Shown: positions 8,181 through 15,779 of the stretch, in pieces | Layout of the letters: every line of letters starts with the position of its first letter | How positions within the stretch are numbered: the first letter of the stretch is position 1 | Assembly: GCA_002410065.1 (NCBI GenBank) | Contig: DHQB01000001.1 | Location: 1-15,779 of the forward strand | DNA length: 15,779 nt | Source: Bacteroidales bacterium UBA5349 | GTDB lineage: Bacteria > Bacteroidota > Bacteroidia > Bacteroidales > Tenuifilaceae | Direction: 5' to 3' | Notes under the pieces: model-generated | The model's input: only the letters and a program-made list of their open reading frames with translations | What the model was told of the DNA's origin: nothing | Database searches by the model: none | Made by a program: the position numbers and the translations under genes

Positions 8181-10736
8181 ATGGCAAACCTTAAAACCAT
8201 AATCCCTCTTTTAGTTCTTCTTCTGGCATTCACTTCGTGCTCAGAAAAGCAACATAATCAACTAGTTGATAAGGTGGAATTAAATTCAAACTGGACTTTT
8301 AGAGATAAAAGTGAGGCAGAATGGTATCCGGCAAATATCCCGGGCACTGTTCATTGTGATTTGCAGGACAATCGCCTAATTCCCGATCCTTTTTATGGAT
8401 GCAATGAGCAAAAATTGCAGTGGATTGGCGAGCACTGCTGGATTTATAAAACCCAATTCTATGTGGATTCGGCTATGCTTTCAAAAAAGAATATTCGCCT
8501 TGTTTTTGAGGGGTTAGACACCTATGCAAATGTATTGTTGAATGGCGAAAAGGTATTACAAGCCAACAATATGCACCGAAAATGGGAGATAAACTGTGCC
8601 AGTAATTTGGTGTTTGGAAACAATATACTTGAGGTTGAATTTAGTCCTGCACTTGAGCACATTAAACAAGATTCCATAAAATTAGGTTATCCTTTACCCG
8701 GCGGACAGTGGGCATTTGCCCGTAAGGCAGCCTACCATTTTGGTTGGGATTGGGGCCCACGATTTATAACTGCCGGAATATATAAACCGGTTTACCTTGA
8801 GGCGTGGGATTCTCATCAACCTAAAGATTTTTATATCACTACAAAAACCATTGAGAGCAACACGGCAAGCCTTGAACTAAATGCTCAAGTAGAATCAAGC
8901 GTATCAGAGCGAGCTGTCATTAAAATTTCAGACCTTAATTCAGGTAAAAAACTTCATCAACAAGAGGTTAACCTATTGAATGGAACGAATAATCTCATTG
9001 CCAACTTTTCAATTAAAAACCCAAAACTATGGTGGACCAATGGTCTTGGCGAACCCTATATGTACGACCTAAAAGTTGAGCTAATTACCGAATCGGGTTT
9101 TAGCCATACTCAGAATATTTCACTAGGAATAAGAACCCTACACGCCATTCTTAAGGACGATGAGCATGGCAAAGCCCTTTACTTTGAACTCAATGGCAAG
9201 CCTGTTTATATGAAAGGCGCCAACTATATTCCACAAAACTCATTTGTAACCGAGGTTACCGAAACCGATTACCAAAGGGTGATTGAAACCGCCAAGGAAT
9301 CGAACATGAATATGCTGCGGGTTTGGGGTGGCGGCGTTTATGAGAACGATATATTTTATGAGCTATGCAACCGAAATGGTATTTTGGTTTGGCAAGATTT
9401 TATGTTTGCCTGTTCAATGTACCCAACCGATAGCCTGTTTGCCGAAAATGTGAAACAGGAGGCAACCTATCAAGTAAAAAGACTTCGAAAGCATTCAAAT
9501 ATTGCCCTTTGGTGTGGTAATAATGAGATTGATGAGGCTTGGCATAACTGGGGGTGGCAAAAGGGTTATAAACTATCAAAGGCCGACTCAACCACTATTT
9601 GGGAGGGCTACAAAAACCTATTTCACAATATTTTGCCAGAGATTGTTAACGAATTCGACCCCGAGCGATTCTACCTTTCCACATCGCCACTTTACGGGTG
9701 GGGTTGCAAAAAAAGCATGACTCACGGCAGTGCGCACTACTGGGGCGTTTGGTGGGGCATTGAGCCAATTGAAAGGTATATTGAAAAAGTTCCTCGTTTT
9801 ATGAGTGAATTTGGCTTACAAGCAATGCCAACACTGGCTACCATTTGTCAGTTTCAAGATGAGAGTGAGGAGTATCTTTTCTCGCCTTCGTTAAAATGTC
9901 ACCAAAAACACCCCACTGGTTACGAAACTATTGATGCATACCTTGAGAATGAAGGATTATTTGCCGAAACGGTTGAGCAGTATATCTACCTAAGTCAGTT
10001 AGTTCAGGCCAAGGGTATTGGGCTTGCCATTGAGGCTCAACGCAGAGCAAAACCCTACTGTATGGGCTCGCTATACTGGCAGTTAAACGATTGTTGGCCC
10101 GTTACCAGTTGGAGCAGCACCGACTATTTTGGCAACTGGAAAGCCCTTCAGTATAGAGTTAGAGAGTTATACGATGACATTTTGGTTTCGGTAATTGAGA
10201 GTAAGGGATTTGTTGAAATTTATGTGGTTTCTGATAGGTTAACCGATACACAAGGGAGTATTACCCTAAATACGATTGATTCCCTAGGGAAACAAAACAT
10301 CATCTTTAATAAATCCGTTTACATAGACAAAAACTGTTCTGTTCAGATTTTATCGGAAAGTATTGAGCATCTTTTAAAAGAAGTTGATAAAAGTAGTGTG
10401 CTAATCGAAGCTAAATTTACCGATAGCAAGGGGACTGAATATGTAACCCAAAAATTTTTAGTTCCTCTGGGCAAAGTAAAACTACCCCAAGTCAAAATAA
10501 AACAAAAAATTGAGCCAGTAAACGGTGGCTTTAACATAGTTTTAACTTCAGATGCGTTGGCGGCCTATGTTCAGCTATACTTAACCAGCAGCAATGCAAA
10601 ATTCAGTAATAATTTCATACATATTTATCCAGATAAAGAGGGTGTTGTTTTTTGCAAAACCGAACTAACACTAAAGCAGTTAGAAGAACAATTGAGGATT
10701 GTGTACTTAAACACGCAAAGTACATATGGCAATTAA
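8181..10736 (+). CDS. GH2 beta-mannosidase, lipoprotein
   Basis: A retaining exo-beta-mannosidase of 851 residues, close to the size of Bacteroides GH2 mannosidases. The signal peptide ends in FTSC with probable lipidated Cys20; Phe at -3 is a weaker lipobox than the usual Leu. Domains in order: a galactose-binding-like sugar-binding domain (about 31-205) with WAFARKAAYHFGWDWGPR (177-194) characteristic of mannosidases, an Ig-like domain (about 206-318), a TIM barrel (about 320-680), and C-terminal Ig-like mannosidase domains. The acid/base Glu449 lies in WCGNNE (444-449) and the nucleophile Glu543 in MSEFG (541-545), a spacing normal for the family. It would cut the Man-beta-1,4-GlcNAc link left after alpha-mannosidase action on N-glycan cores, which fits the GH92 and GH20 neighbours. 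Plant or microbial beta-mannan fragments are the alternative substrate. Confidence 0.94.
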   Translation: MANLKTIIPLLVLLLAFTSCSEKQHNQLVDKVELNSNWTFRDKSEAEWYPANIPGTVHCDLQDNRLIPDPFYGCNEQKLQWIGEHCWIYKTQFYVDSAMLSKKNIRLVFEGLDTYANVLLNGEKVLQANNMHRKWEINCASNLVFGNNILEVEFSPALEHIKQDSIKLGYPLPGGQWAFARKAAYHFGWDWGPRFITAGIYKPVYLEAWDSHQPKDFYITTKTIESNTASLELNAQVESSVSERAVIKISDLNSGKKLHQQEVNLLNGTNNLIANFSIKNPKLWWTNGLGEPYMYDLKVELITESGFSHTQNISLGIRTLHAILKDDEHGKALYFELNGKPVYMKGANYIPQNSFVTEVTETDYQRVIETAKESNMNMLRVWGGGVYENDIFYELCNRNGILVWQDFMFACSMYPTDSLFAENVKQEATYQVKRLRKHSNIALWCGNNEIDEAWHNWGWQKGYKLSKADSTTIWEGYKNLFHNILPEIVNEFDPERFYLSTSPLYGWGCKKSMTHGSAHYWGVWWGIEPIERYIEKVPRFMSEFGLQAMPTLATICQFQDESEEYLFSPSLKCHQKHPTGYETIDAYLENEGLFAETVEQYIYLSQLVQAKGIGLAIEAQRRAKPYCMGSLYWQLNDCWPVTSWSSTDYFGNWKALQYRVRELYDDILVSVIESKGFVEIYVVSDRLTDTQGSITLNTIDSLGKQNIIFNKSVYIDKNCSVQILSESIEHLLKEVDKSSVLIEAKFTDSKGTEYVTQKFLVPLGKVKLPQVKIKQKIEPVNGGFNIVLTSDALAAYVQLYLTSSNAKFSNNFIHIYPDKEGVVFCKTELTLKQLEEQLRIVYLNTQSTYGN

Positions 10737-10749
10737 TTAAGTGGGAAAC

Positions 10750-11580
10750 ATGAGCATTTTGAATTCACAAATTGAAGAACATTATTATCACCCCGATTTA
10801 TATAATGATATCATAAATCGACTTAAAGAATTAAATGTTGACCTAAATAACGTAACCAGAAAAGATATTGCGCGTGTTGATGAATTTCACGTAAGAGGAG
10901 TAGAAGTATCAAGAGAATTAGCAAAAACCGCCAACATTAATAGTTCTAAGGTATTAGATATTGGCTGCGGCATTGGTGGTCCTTGCAGAATGCTGGCTGA
11001 CGAATTTAATTGCGAGGCCATCGGAATAGATATATCCAAAGAATACGTTGTCACGGCTACCAAATTATCTAAACTGGTTGGTTTGGGTCGAAAAACTAAG
11101 TTTATTCATGGAGACGCTACAAACCTACCCTTTAAAAACAATGAATTTGATGTAGTTTGGGCACAACACGTACAAATGAATATTAGTGATAAATTGAGCT
11201 ATTACAGCGAAATACATAGAGTTTTAAAAAACAACGGTGTTTTTATTTACTATGAAGTTTTTAAAAAAGGGCATGGTGAAATAAATTACCCTGTGCCTTG
11301 GGCTGATGAATCAAAAATTAGCTTCCTTGAACAATCTTCAGCAATGAATTCCATACTTGAACAGTTGGGGCTGACAAAAAATCTATCAACTGACCAAACA
11401 GAAAGTGGCATCAAAATTCTTGAGAAAATATCGGTCAGAACTTCAGAAAATATAGTTCCAAAATTAGGGTTAAATCTTTTGATGGGAGCATCGGAAAGAA
11501 ACAAAACAACAAATCTATTAAATGGACTGAAAGACGGTAAAATACATCTTGAAAGTGGGGTTTTTAAAAAGCAAAAATGA
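10750..11580 (+). CDS. SAM-dependent class I methyltransferase
   Basis: A cytoplasmic methyltransferase of 276 residues with a Rossmann core. From the ATG at 10750, motif I is VLDIGCGIGGPCR (68-80), the acidic ribose-binding strand is IGIDIS (91-96), GDATNLPF lies at 121-128, FDVVWAQHVQMNI at 133-145, and RVLKNNGVFIYYEV at 157-170. The pattern resembles the UbiE/methyltransferase-11 group, and the segment before motif I recalls sarcosine/dimethylglycine methyltransferases, but the substrate is unknown. A GTG at 10741 is an alternative start that adds only MGN; the ATG is preferred. It starts 13 bases after GH2, so it may be read through from the glycan locus, but nothing in its content links it to sugar use. 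The DNA from here on also looks more AT-rich than the glycosidase genes. Confidence 0.88.
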   Translation: MSILNSQIEEHYYHPDLYNDIINRLKELNVDLNNVTRKDIARVDEFHVRGVEVSRELAKTANINSSKVLDIGCGIGGPCRMLADEFNCEAIGIDISKEYVVTATKLSKLVGLGRKTKFIHGDATNLPFKNNEFDVVWAQHVQMNISDKLSYYSEIHRVLKNNGVFIYYEVFKKGHGEINYPVPWADESKISFLEQSSAMNSILEQLGLTKNLSTDQTESGIKILEKISVRTSENIVPKLGLNLLMGASERNKTTNLLNGLKDGKIHLESGVFKKQK

Positions 11581-11781
11581 AGGAATAGGTTGTACTTTAA
11601 ATACCTAAATATTGAGCACAAATACCAAAAAACTAAAGGATATGTGTTTGATTATTCAGAGTTCTGTTGGTGATTTATATTAGTCCCCTTTCCAAAATGG
11701 AGAACAAGTTTTTAGCTATACTTGCAACTTAGTTATGCTCGACTGCAAAAGGATAGGGTTTAAAAACTTTTTTTTGATTAA

Positions 11782-13140
11782 ATGACAGTAAATATGCGAA
11801 TGGATATTTTTCTGGTTTTAATCATTATGAACGCCGGAATTAGTTTAATAATGGGGTTCTATATGGTATTCTTGCGAAGAAACTCTTCTGTCAAGGGGCC
11901 TGAATATTGGGCTGCAGGTGCCTTAGTAATTGGGGTTGGACTACTATTAAAAGTCATTTTTCCCATTGGGAGTGTTTTAGAAATTTCTGGTTTACCAATT
12001 TTTCTTACAATTGGCCTTTATCTATATTTAGCTGGGATTTTGAAGTTTAAAGGGAAAAGAATTAATAAATGGATCGTTATTGGTATTCCAATTTTAGATA
12101 TTTTACAATTCATTATTTTATTTAAAGTCTTCCATTCTTTTCGAGTTCAAATTGCACTCCATCAGTTAGTTATTGTTGCCTATTGTTTGTTTAGCATTAT
12201 TGAAATGCTTCGGTTAAGTTCAACTCAAAAATATCTCAGAAAGATTTTTTTTATTAATGCCCTATCTTATATCATTTTTCTGATTTTCGTATTGCTTAAT
12301 TTTTACGCTTTAATCACAAACCAAAATACTGACCCTTTGGAAATAAGCATCACGGTAATTTTCATTCATATTATTTCTGGCTTTGTGATGATTGCTTTAA
12401 CGTTTGGTTTTTTAACTGCTGTAAACGTTCAGCTAAATATGGAGTTAGAGGATCAACTGAAATCGAAGACTAAATTCCTATCTATTATTGGGCACGACCT
12501 AAGAGGACCTGTTGGGAACATTATGAATTTTTTAGATTTGCTACAAAATAAATCTGATTTAAATGAGAAGAAAAGAAAGGAATACCTCACGATATTAACT
12601 ACTCTAAGTCAATCTACCTTTCATCTTTTACAAAACTTACTCGAGTGGGCAACAAAATCAAAGTATCTAAATAAATTCGAAAGTGAGAGGATAGAATTAA
12701 GCCAAATCATATCCAACGATTTGAACTTTTTTAAAAGTTCAACAGCTGTAAAATCAATTAAATTAGAAATAATTGAAGGAGAACGAACTTATTTTCTAGG
12801 AAGTGTAAACATGATACAAACTATTGTTCGAAATTTAGTTTCCAATGCCATTAAATATACCTCTGAAGGCGGGATTATAGCCATTACATCAGAAAAGGTA
12901 CTCGATAAAGTCCGCTTAGTTGTTTCAGATACTGGGCAAGGTATGAATCCGGAAACAATCAACTCTCTTTTTAAATTTGAAACTACCGAATCGAGGATTG
13001 GCACAAGGGGAGAAGTTGGTTCGGGATTAGGTCTTGCGCTTTGTATTGAATTGGCATCCATAAATAATGGGGTAATCGAAATTGAAAGTCAAGAGGGTAT
13101 TGGAACCATTGTTGTCGTTGAATTCCCAGCAGTAGATTAA
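11782..13140 (+). CDS. Membrane sensor histidine kinase without receiver
   Basis: A 452-residue inner-membrane histidine kinase. The first 215 residues hold about six or seven hydrophobic helices with short loops and no periplasmic domain, so it probably senses a membrane or intramembrane signal. A short linker (216-230) leads to the HisKA dimerisation helix with the H-box FLSIIGHDLRGP (232-243), phosphorylated His238. The HATPase_c domain shows the N box NLVSNAIKY (351-359), the G1 box DTGQGM (383-388) and the G2 box GSGLGLAL (413-420). It ends without a receiver or output domain, and no response regulator is nearby. The ATG at 11782 gives the longest form; an ATG four codons later (11794) is equally possible. 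The 201 bases before it contain no convincing promoter or terminator. The sensed signal is unknown. Confidence 0.9.
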   Translation: MTVNMRMDIFLVLIIMNAGISLIMGFYMVFLRRNSSVKGPEYWAAGALVIGVGLLLKVIFPIGSVLEISGLPIFLTIGLYLYLAGILKFKGKRINKWIVIGIPILDILQFIILFKVFHSFRVQIALHQLVIVAYCLFSIIEMLRLSSTQKYLRKIFFINALSYIIFLIFVLLNFYALITNQNTDPLEISITVIFIHIISGFVMIALTFGFLTAVNVQLNMELEDQLKSKTKFLSIIGHDLRGPVGNIMNFLDLLQNKSDLNEKKRKEYLTILTTLSQSTFHLLQNLLEWATKSKYLNKFESERIELSQIISNDLNFFKSSTAVKSIKLEIIEGERTYFLGSVNMIQTIVRNLVSNAIKYTSEGGIIAITSEKVLDKVRLVVSDTGQGMNPETINSLFKFETTESRIGTRGEVGSGLGLALCIELASINNGVIEIESQEGIGTIVVVEFPAVD

Positions 13141-13180
13141 ATTACTACTAGTACACAAGCAAAAAATCATTCTAATAGAG

Positions 13181-13549
13181 ATGAAAGCAGTTTTAACCAT
13201 TGGCCTCTTAATTTTAAGCAATTCATTTATGATTATTGCTTGGTACGGGCATTTAAAATTTGCCGAATTGAAATGGTTCAGTAAATTGGGCTTAATTTCA
13301 ATAATATTAATTAGTTGGGGAATAGCGCTTTTTGAGTATATGTTTCAGGTCCCTGCAAACAGAATAGGGTATAGTGGGAATGGCGGTCCTTTTTCCCTAA
13401 TTCAGCTAAAAATTATTCAGGAGGTTACAACTTTAGTTGTTTTTGCCGTCTTTACTTTAGTGGTGTTCAAAACTGAGACATTTAGAATGAATCATATTAT
13501 TTCATTTGCTTTTTTAGTTTTAGCTGTATATTTTATGTTTAAAAGATAA
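13181..13549 (+). CDS. DUF486 / DMT-family small membrane protein
   Basis: A 122-residue membrane protein with four hydrophobic helices (about 5-22, 34-53, 82-98 and 102-120). It carries the conserved blocks of the DUF486 (DMT_6) family: AWYGHLKF (20-27), SWGIALFEYMFQVPANRIGY (45-64) and QLKIIQE (75-81). The family is related to the drug/metabolite transporter superfamily and its function is not established. The length is normal for the family and both ends look intact. It sits 40 bases after the membrane histidine kinase and 39 bases before the broken GAF kinase, so the three may be co-transcribed. A functional link with the kinases is not supported by anything beyond position. Confidence 0.88.
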   Translation: MKAVLTIGLLILSNSFMIIAWYGHLKFAELKWFSKLGLISIILISWGIALFEYMFQVPANRIGYSGNGGPFSLIQLKIIQEVTTLVVFAVFTLVVFKTETFRMNHIISFAFLVLAVYFMFKR

Positions 13550-13588
13550 AGGATTATTGTTTAAGTTTATAACCTTAATTCTAAGATA

Positions 13589-14808
13589 ATGGATAAGTTT
13601 TCAACTGTAACAATCAGGGAAACTAAAGAATCTAAAAGGGTAAAAATTAGCTCTGATGTAAAACCAAAGATTCTTGATACAATTATCCAAAAATGGCAAT
13701 CTCTTTTAGATACTCTTGCAAAAGTTGTTGATGTGCCTTCTGGTTTAATTATGCGCTTAAATGAAGGCACTATTGAAGTGTTTCTAAAAAGCAATATTCA
13801 AGGCAATCCTTACATAGGTGGTGAAGAAGCTAAACTTATTTACGGGTTTTATTGCGAGACGGTTATTGGAAAACAAATGCAGCTAATTGTGCCTGATGCA
13901 ACTAAAAGTAAGGATTGGAAATTTAATAATCCCGATGTAGCTCTAGGTATGATTTCTTATATGGGCGTGCCAATTAATTGGCCGGATGGAGAGTGCTTTG
14001 GGACTGTTTGTGTTTTAGATAATAAAGAAAACCACTACAATAGGGATCTTGAAGATTTGTTAACTCAAATTAAGCAACATATTGAGGTTGATTTAGAGCT
14101 TATACTAACCAATCAACAACTTGAAGAGCTGAATGATACGAAAACTAAATTTTTATCTTTAATTTCTCATGATATCCGTGGCAATATTGGTAATGCCGAT
14201 CAATTATTAAAATTAATTATTGAGAATTTTGACATATACGATAGTTCAAAAATTAAGGATACGCTCCTTTCACTTAACCAAAGTTTATCAGAGTCTTTTC
14301 TTACACTCGATGGTTTGTTAAGTTGGTCAAAGAGAGAGATTTTACAAATTAAACCTAATATCACACAGCTAGTTTAACCAAAGTTTTAGAAGATCTATTA
14401 CATTATTTCAATCAGCACATACAAATTAAAGAACTTGAAATAAAGACAGAGTTTTGCTCAAACAAGGTTATTATATCTGCCGATAGTAATATGATAACGG
14501 TGAGTTTACGCAATATCCTGTCAAACGCTATAAAATACTCGCGCAATGGAGGCAAAGTTACCATTCGGGTACTTAAGCATGACAGTAAAACTGTTGTTGA
14601 GATAATTGACAATGGAATTGGGATGAGCGAAAAGGCTATTAGTCAATTATTTAAGTACAACAAATTGCATCGCAAGTCAGGAACACAAGGAGAGACTAGC
14701 TCAGGAATGGGGTTAATGTTAGCAAAGGAGTTTTTAGATAAAAACAATGCTGTAGTTGAAGTAGAAAGCCATATTGGGGATGGAACAAAATTTAGCATAA
14801 CAATATAG
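13589..14808 (+). pseudogene. GAF-domain histidine kinase, frameshifted
   Basis: A soluble sensor histidine kinase split by a frameshift. The first frame (13589-14377) encodes a GAF-type sensor domain (residues about 28-175) and a HisKA helix with the H-box FLSLISHDIRGN (188-199), His194. It stops at TAA 14375-14377 after ITQLV. The next frame is open without a break and continues the protein as SLTKVLEDLLHYF from 14371, then the N box NILSNAIKY, the G1 box DNGIGM and the G2 box SSGMGLML, ending at 14808. The junction is TCACACAGCT (14361-14370). Removing one CA unit gives ATC ACA GCT AGT TTA and restores one frame of about 406 codons, so a two-base CA duplication is the simplest cause. It may be a real lesion or a sequencing error. 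The H-box also lacks the usual proline (RGNIGN). As read, the first product has no ATPase domain. Confidence 0.82.
14361..14370 (+). other. CA-repeat frameshift site in the GAF kinase
   Basis: The sequence TCACACAGCT holds the tandem CACACA (14362-14367) at the exact point where the coding frame moves from the first to the second part of the histidine kinase. Loss of one CA unit restores a continuous reading frame through 14808. Slippage in a dinucleotide run is a common origin of such lesions, although this run is short. Confidence 0.65.
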
Positions 14809-14953
14809 CATCGACATGACAGGTAGGAGGTAATGGTTGTTCTGTATTTCTGCCACGCTTTAGTTCTCATTTAAGTAGTCAGGGAATTTATACGAAACCC
14901 AAACTTATTTATTTTATCATCTATTAGCATTAATTTTTTAAAGCATATTACAA

Positions 14954-15520
14954 ATGATAAAGACCAGAATTGGAGATAAGAATGATATAGAGGGGATTTT
15001 AGCCCTTCAAGAAAAATATTTGTTTCGCAATTTAAGTGAAACAGAGCGAAAAGAGGGCTTTGTGACTACACCGTTTACCATAAATCAGATTGAAGAAATA
15101 ATTAAGCAGAATGGAATATTTGTAGCCCAAAATGAGAGTGATATAATCATCTCATATGCATTTGCTGGAAGTTGGAAATATTTTGAGCAATGGGAAATCT
15201 TCAATTTTATGGTATCTCGTTTCCCAAAACTCTCTTTTAATGGGCAAAAAATTACAACGGAGAATAGTTTTCAATACGGACCAGTTTGCATTGATAAAGA
15301 ATATAGAGGGAATGGCCTATTAAACTTAATTTTTGAGGAGATGAGATTAGAATTTCTCAAAAAATACCCAATCTCGGTTACATTTATAAACAAAATCAAT
15401 GTAATTTCTGAAAGAGCTCACACTAAAAAGTTGGGCTGGGAGATAATAGATGAGTTTGAGTTTAATGACAAAACCTATATTGGATTAGCATTCAATATGA
15501 AAAACTCTGTACTGAAATAG
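14954..15520 (+). CDS. GNAT-family N-acetyltransferase
   Basis: A predicted 188-residue acetyl-CoA-dependent acetyltransferase. Motif A is seen as YGPVCIDKEYRGNGLLNLIF (108-127), with the pyrophosphate-binding loop RGNGLL (118-123). A later segment, NVISERAHTKKLGW (149-162), resembles the motif B region with its usual Asn, His and Leu-Gly-aromatic spacing. The N-terminal part fits the alpha1-alpha2 substrate-binding region but shows no subgroup signature. The ATG at 14954 begins directly at the conserved first strand (KTRIGDKNDIEGI). It stands 145 bases after the broken kinase and is probably transcribed alone or from its own promoter, which I could not identify. The substrate is unknown. Confidence 0.85.
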   Translation: MIKTRIGDKNDIEGILALQEKYLFRNLSETERKEGFVTTPFTINQIEEIIKQNGIFVAQNESDIIISYAFAGSWKYFEQWEIFNFMVSRFPKLSFNGQKITTENSFQYGPVCIDKEYRGNGLLNLIFEEMRLEFLKKYPISVTFINKINVISERAHTKKLGWEIIDEFEFNDKTYIGLAFNMKNSVLK

Positions 15521-15611
15521 AATAATGGAACGCTGAAATTTGATAGCGATTAAAATTCATTTTCAAAAACCTCTATCTAAAAAAACATTATTACCCATTA
15601 ATTAGCACACA

Positions 15612-15640
15612 TTTTAAGACTGAAAATCAGCGTCTTAAGA
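15612..15640. repeat. Inverted repeat in the terminal intergenic region
   Basis: TTTTAAGAC (15612-15620) pairs with GTCTTAAGA (15632-15640), nine pairs including one G-T, across an 11-base spacer in which TGA and TCA can pair further. No T tract follows on either strand, so it is not a standard intrinsic terminator. It lies 92 bases after the GNAT gene and could act as an RNA 3' end structure or a protein-binding site. Confidence 0.4.
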
Positions 15641-15682
15641 AAAAGAATAATAAAATAAATCATAAGAGAATTATCTGACGAA

Positions 15683-15757
15683 ATGATAATTAGATTGGAA
15701 AAACAAAGAGATTGGGTAAGAAATCATTATTCACCTGAATCAATAGTTAAGTATTAA
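15683..15757 (+). other. Very short reading frame, possible gene remnant
   Basis: An ATG-to-TAA frame of 24 codons contains LEKQRDWVRNHYSPESIVKY, which reads like true protein rather than random AT-rich translation. It recalls the start of small DUF3806-type proteins from memory, but I cannot confirm that. The frame stops at 15755 and an in-frame stop also lies before the ATG (TAA ending at 15658). The window ends 22 bases later, so a decayed or frameshifted gene continuing outside cannot be excluded. The rest of 15521-15779 holds only the inverted repeat. Confidence 0.25.
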
Positions 15758-15779
15758 TGCGAATTAAGGGTTGAAAAAA

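Noticed and set aside
11286..11621. Minus-strand open frame of 111 codons
   Set aside because: Most of it lies opposite the methyltransferase, which has clear motifs; the minus-strand translation shows no domain pattern.
11717..11724. TATACTTG as a -7 element for the membrane histidine kinase
   Set aside because: One mismatch to TAnnTTTG and no TTG at the right distance upstream; the match is expected by chance in AT-rich DNA.
14825..14874. AGGAGG followed by an ATG and a 13-codon frame
   Set aside because: The spacing of two bases is too short, Bacteroidota rarely rely on Shine-Dalgarno sites, and the peptide has no recognisable feature.
1..15779. CRISPR arrays, tRNA or rRNA genes, insertion sequences, phage genes
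   Set aside because: No regular repeats, cloverleaf-like segments, transposase motifs or phage proteins were seen on either strand.

Overview
The window reads as chromosomal DNA from a member of the Bacteroidota, most likely Bacteroidales or a near relative. The reasons are AT-rich coding, almost no Shine-Dalgarno sequences, lipoprotein glycosidases, a LacI regulator and GH20/GH92/GH2 enzymes of the Bacteroidetes type, and a weak TTG/TATATTGC-type promoter. I cannot name a genus. All real genes are on the plus strand.

Region 1 (1-187) holds a strong intrinsic terminator of an upstream gene outside the window, then a promoter-like pair and a perfect 12-bp palindrome just before the first gene. 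Region 2 (188-10736) is a compact glycan-use locus: GH20 beta-N-acetylhexosaminidase lipoprotein, LacI-type regulator, MFS sugar transporter of the FucP type, divergent ROK sugar kinase, exported GH92 alpha-mannosidase and GH2 beta-mannosidase lipoprotein. The first five genes are spaced by -1 to 23 bases. GH2 follows after 56 bases, and that gap carries a second copy of the palindrome core. Together the enzymes could strip GlcNAc, alpha-mannose and beta-mannose from N-glycan-like chains outside the cytoplasm; the transporter would import a released sugar and the kinase would phosphorylate it. The LacI protein probably controls the set through the two palindromes. No SusC/SusD pair, GH130 phosphorylase, nagA or nagB is present.

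Region 3 (10750-15520) is different in content: a SAM-dependent methyltransferase 13 bases after GH2, a membrane histidine kinase without a receiver domain, a small DUF486/DMT-type membrane protein, a GAF-histidine kinase broken by a frameshift at a short CA repeat, and a GNAT acetyltransferase. No partner response regulator is seen. The last 260 bases carry an inverted repeat and a very short reading frame that may be a gene remnant.

The most useful observations are the paired palindromic operators with their cognate LacI gene, the ROK kinase that lacks the family zinc motif, and the frameshifted kinase. I found no clear sign of an entirely new system, mobile element, CRISPR array or RNA gene.
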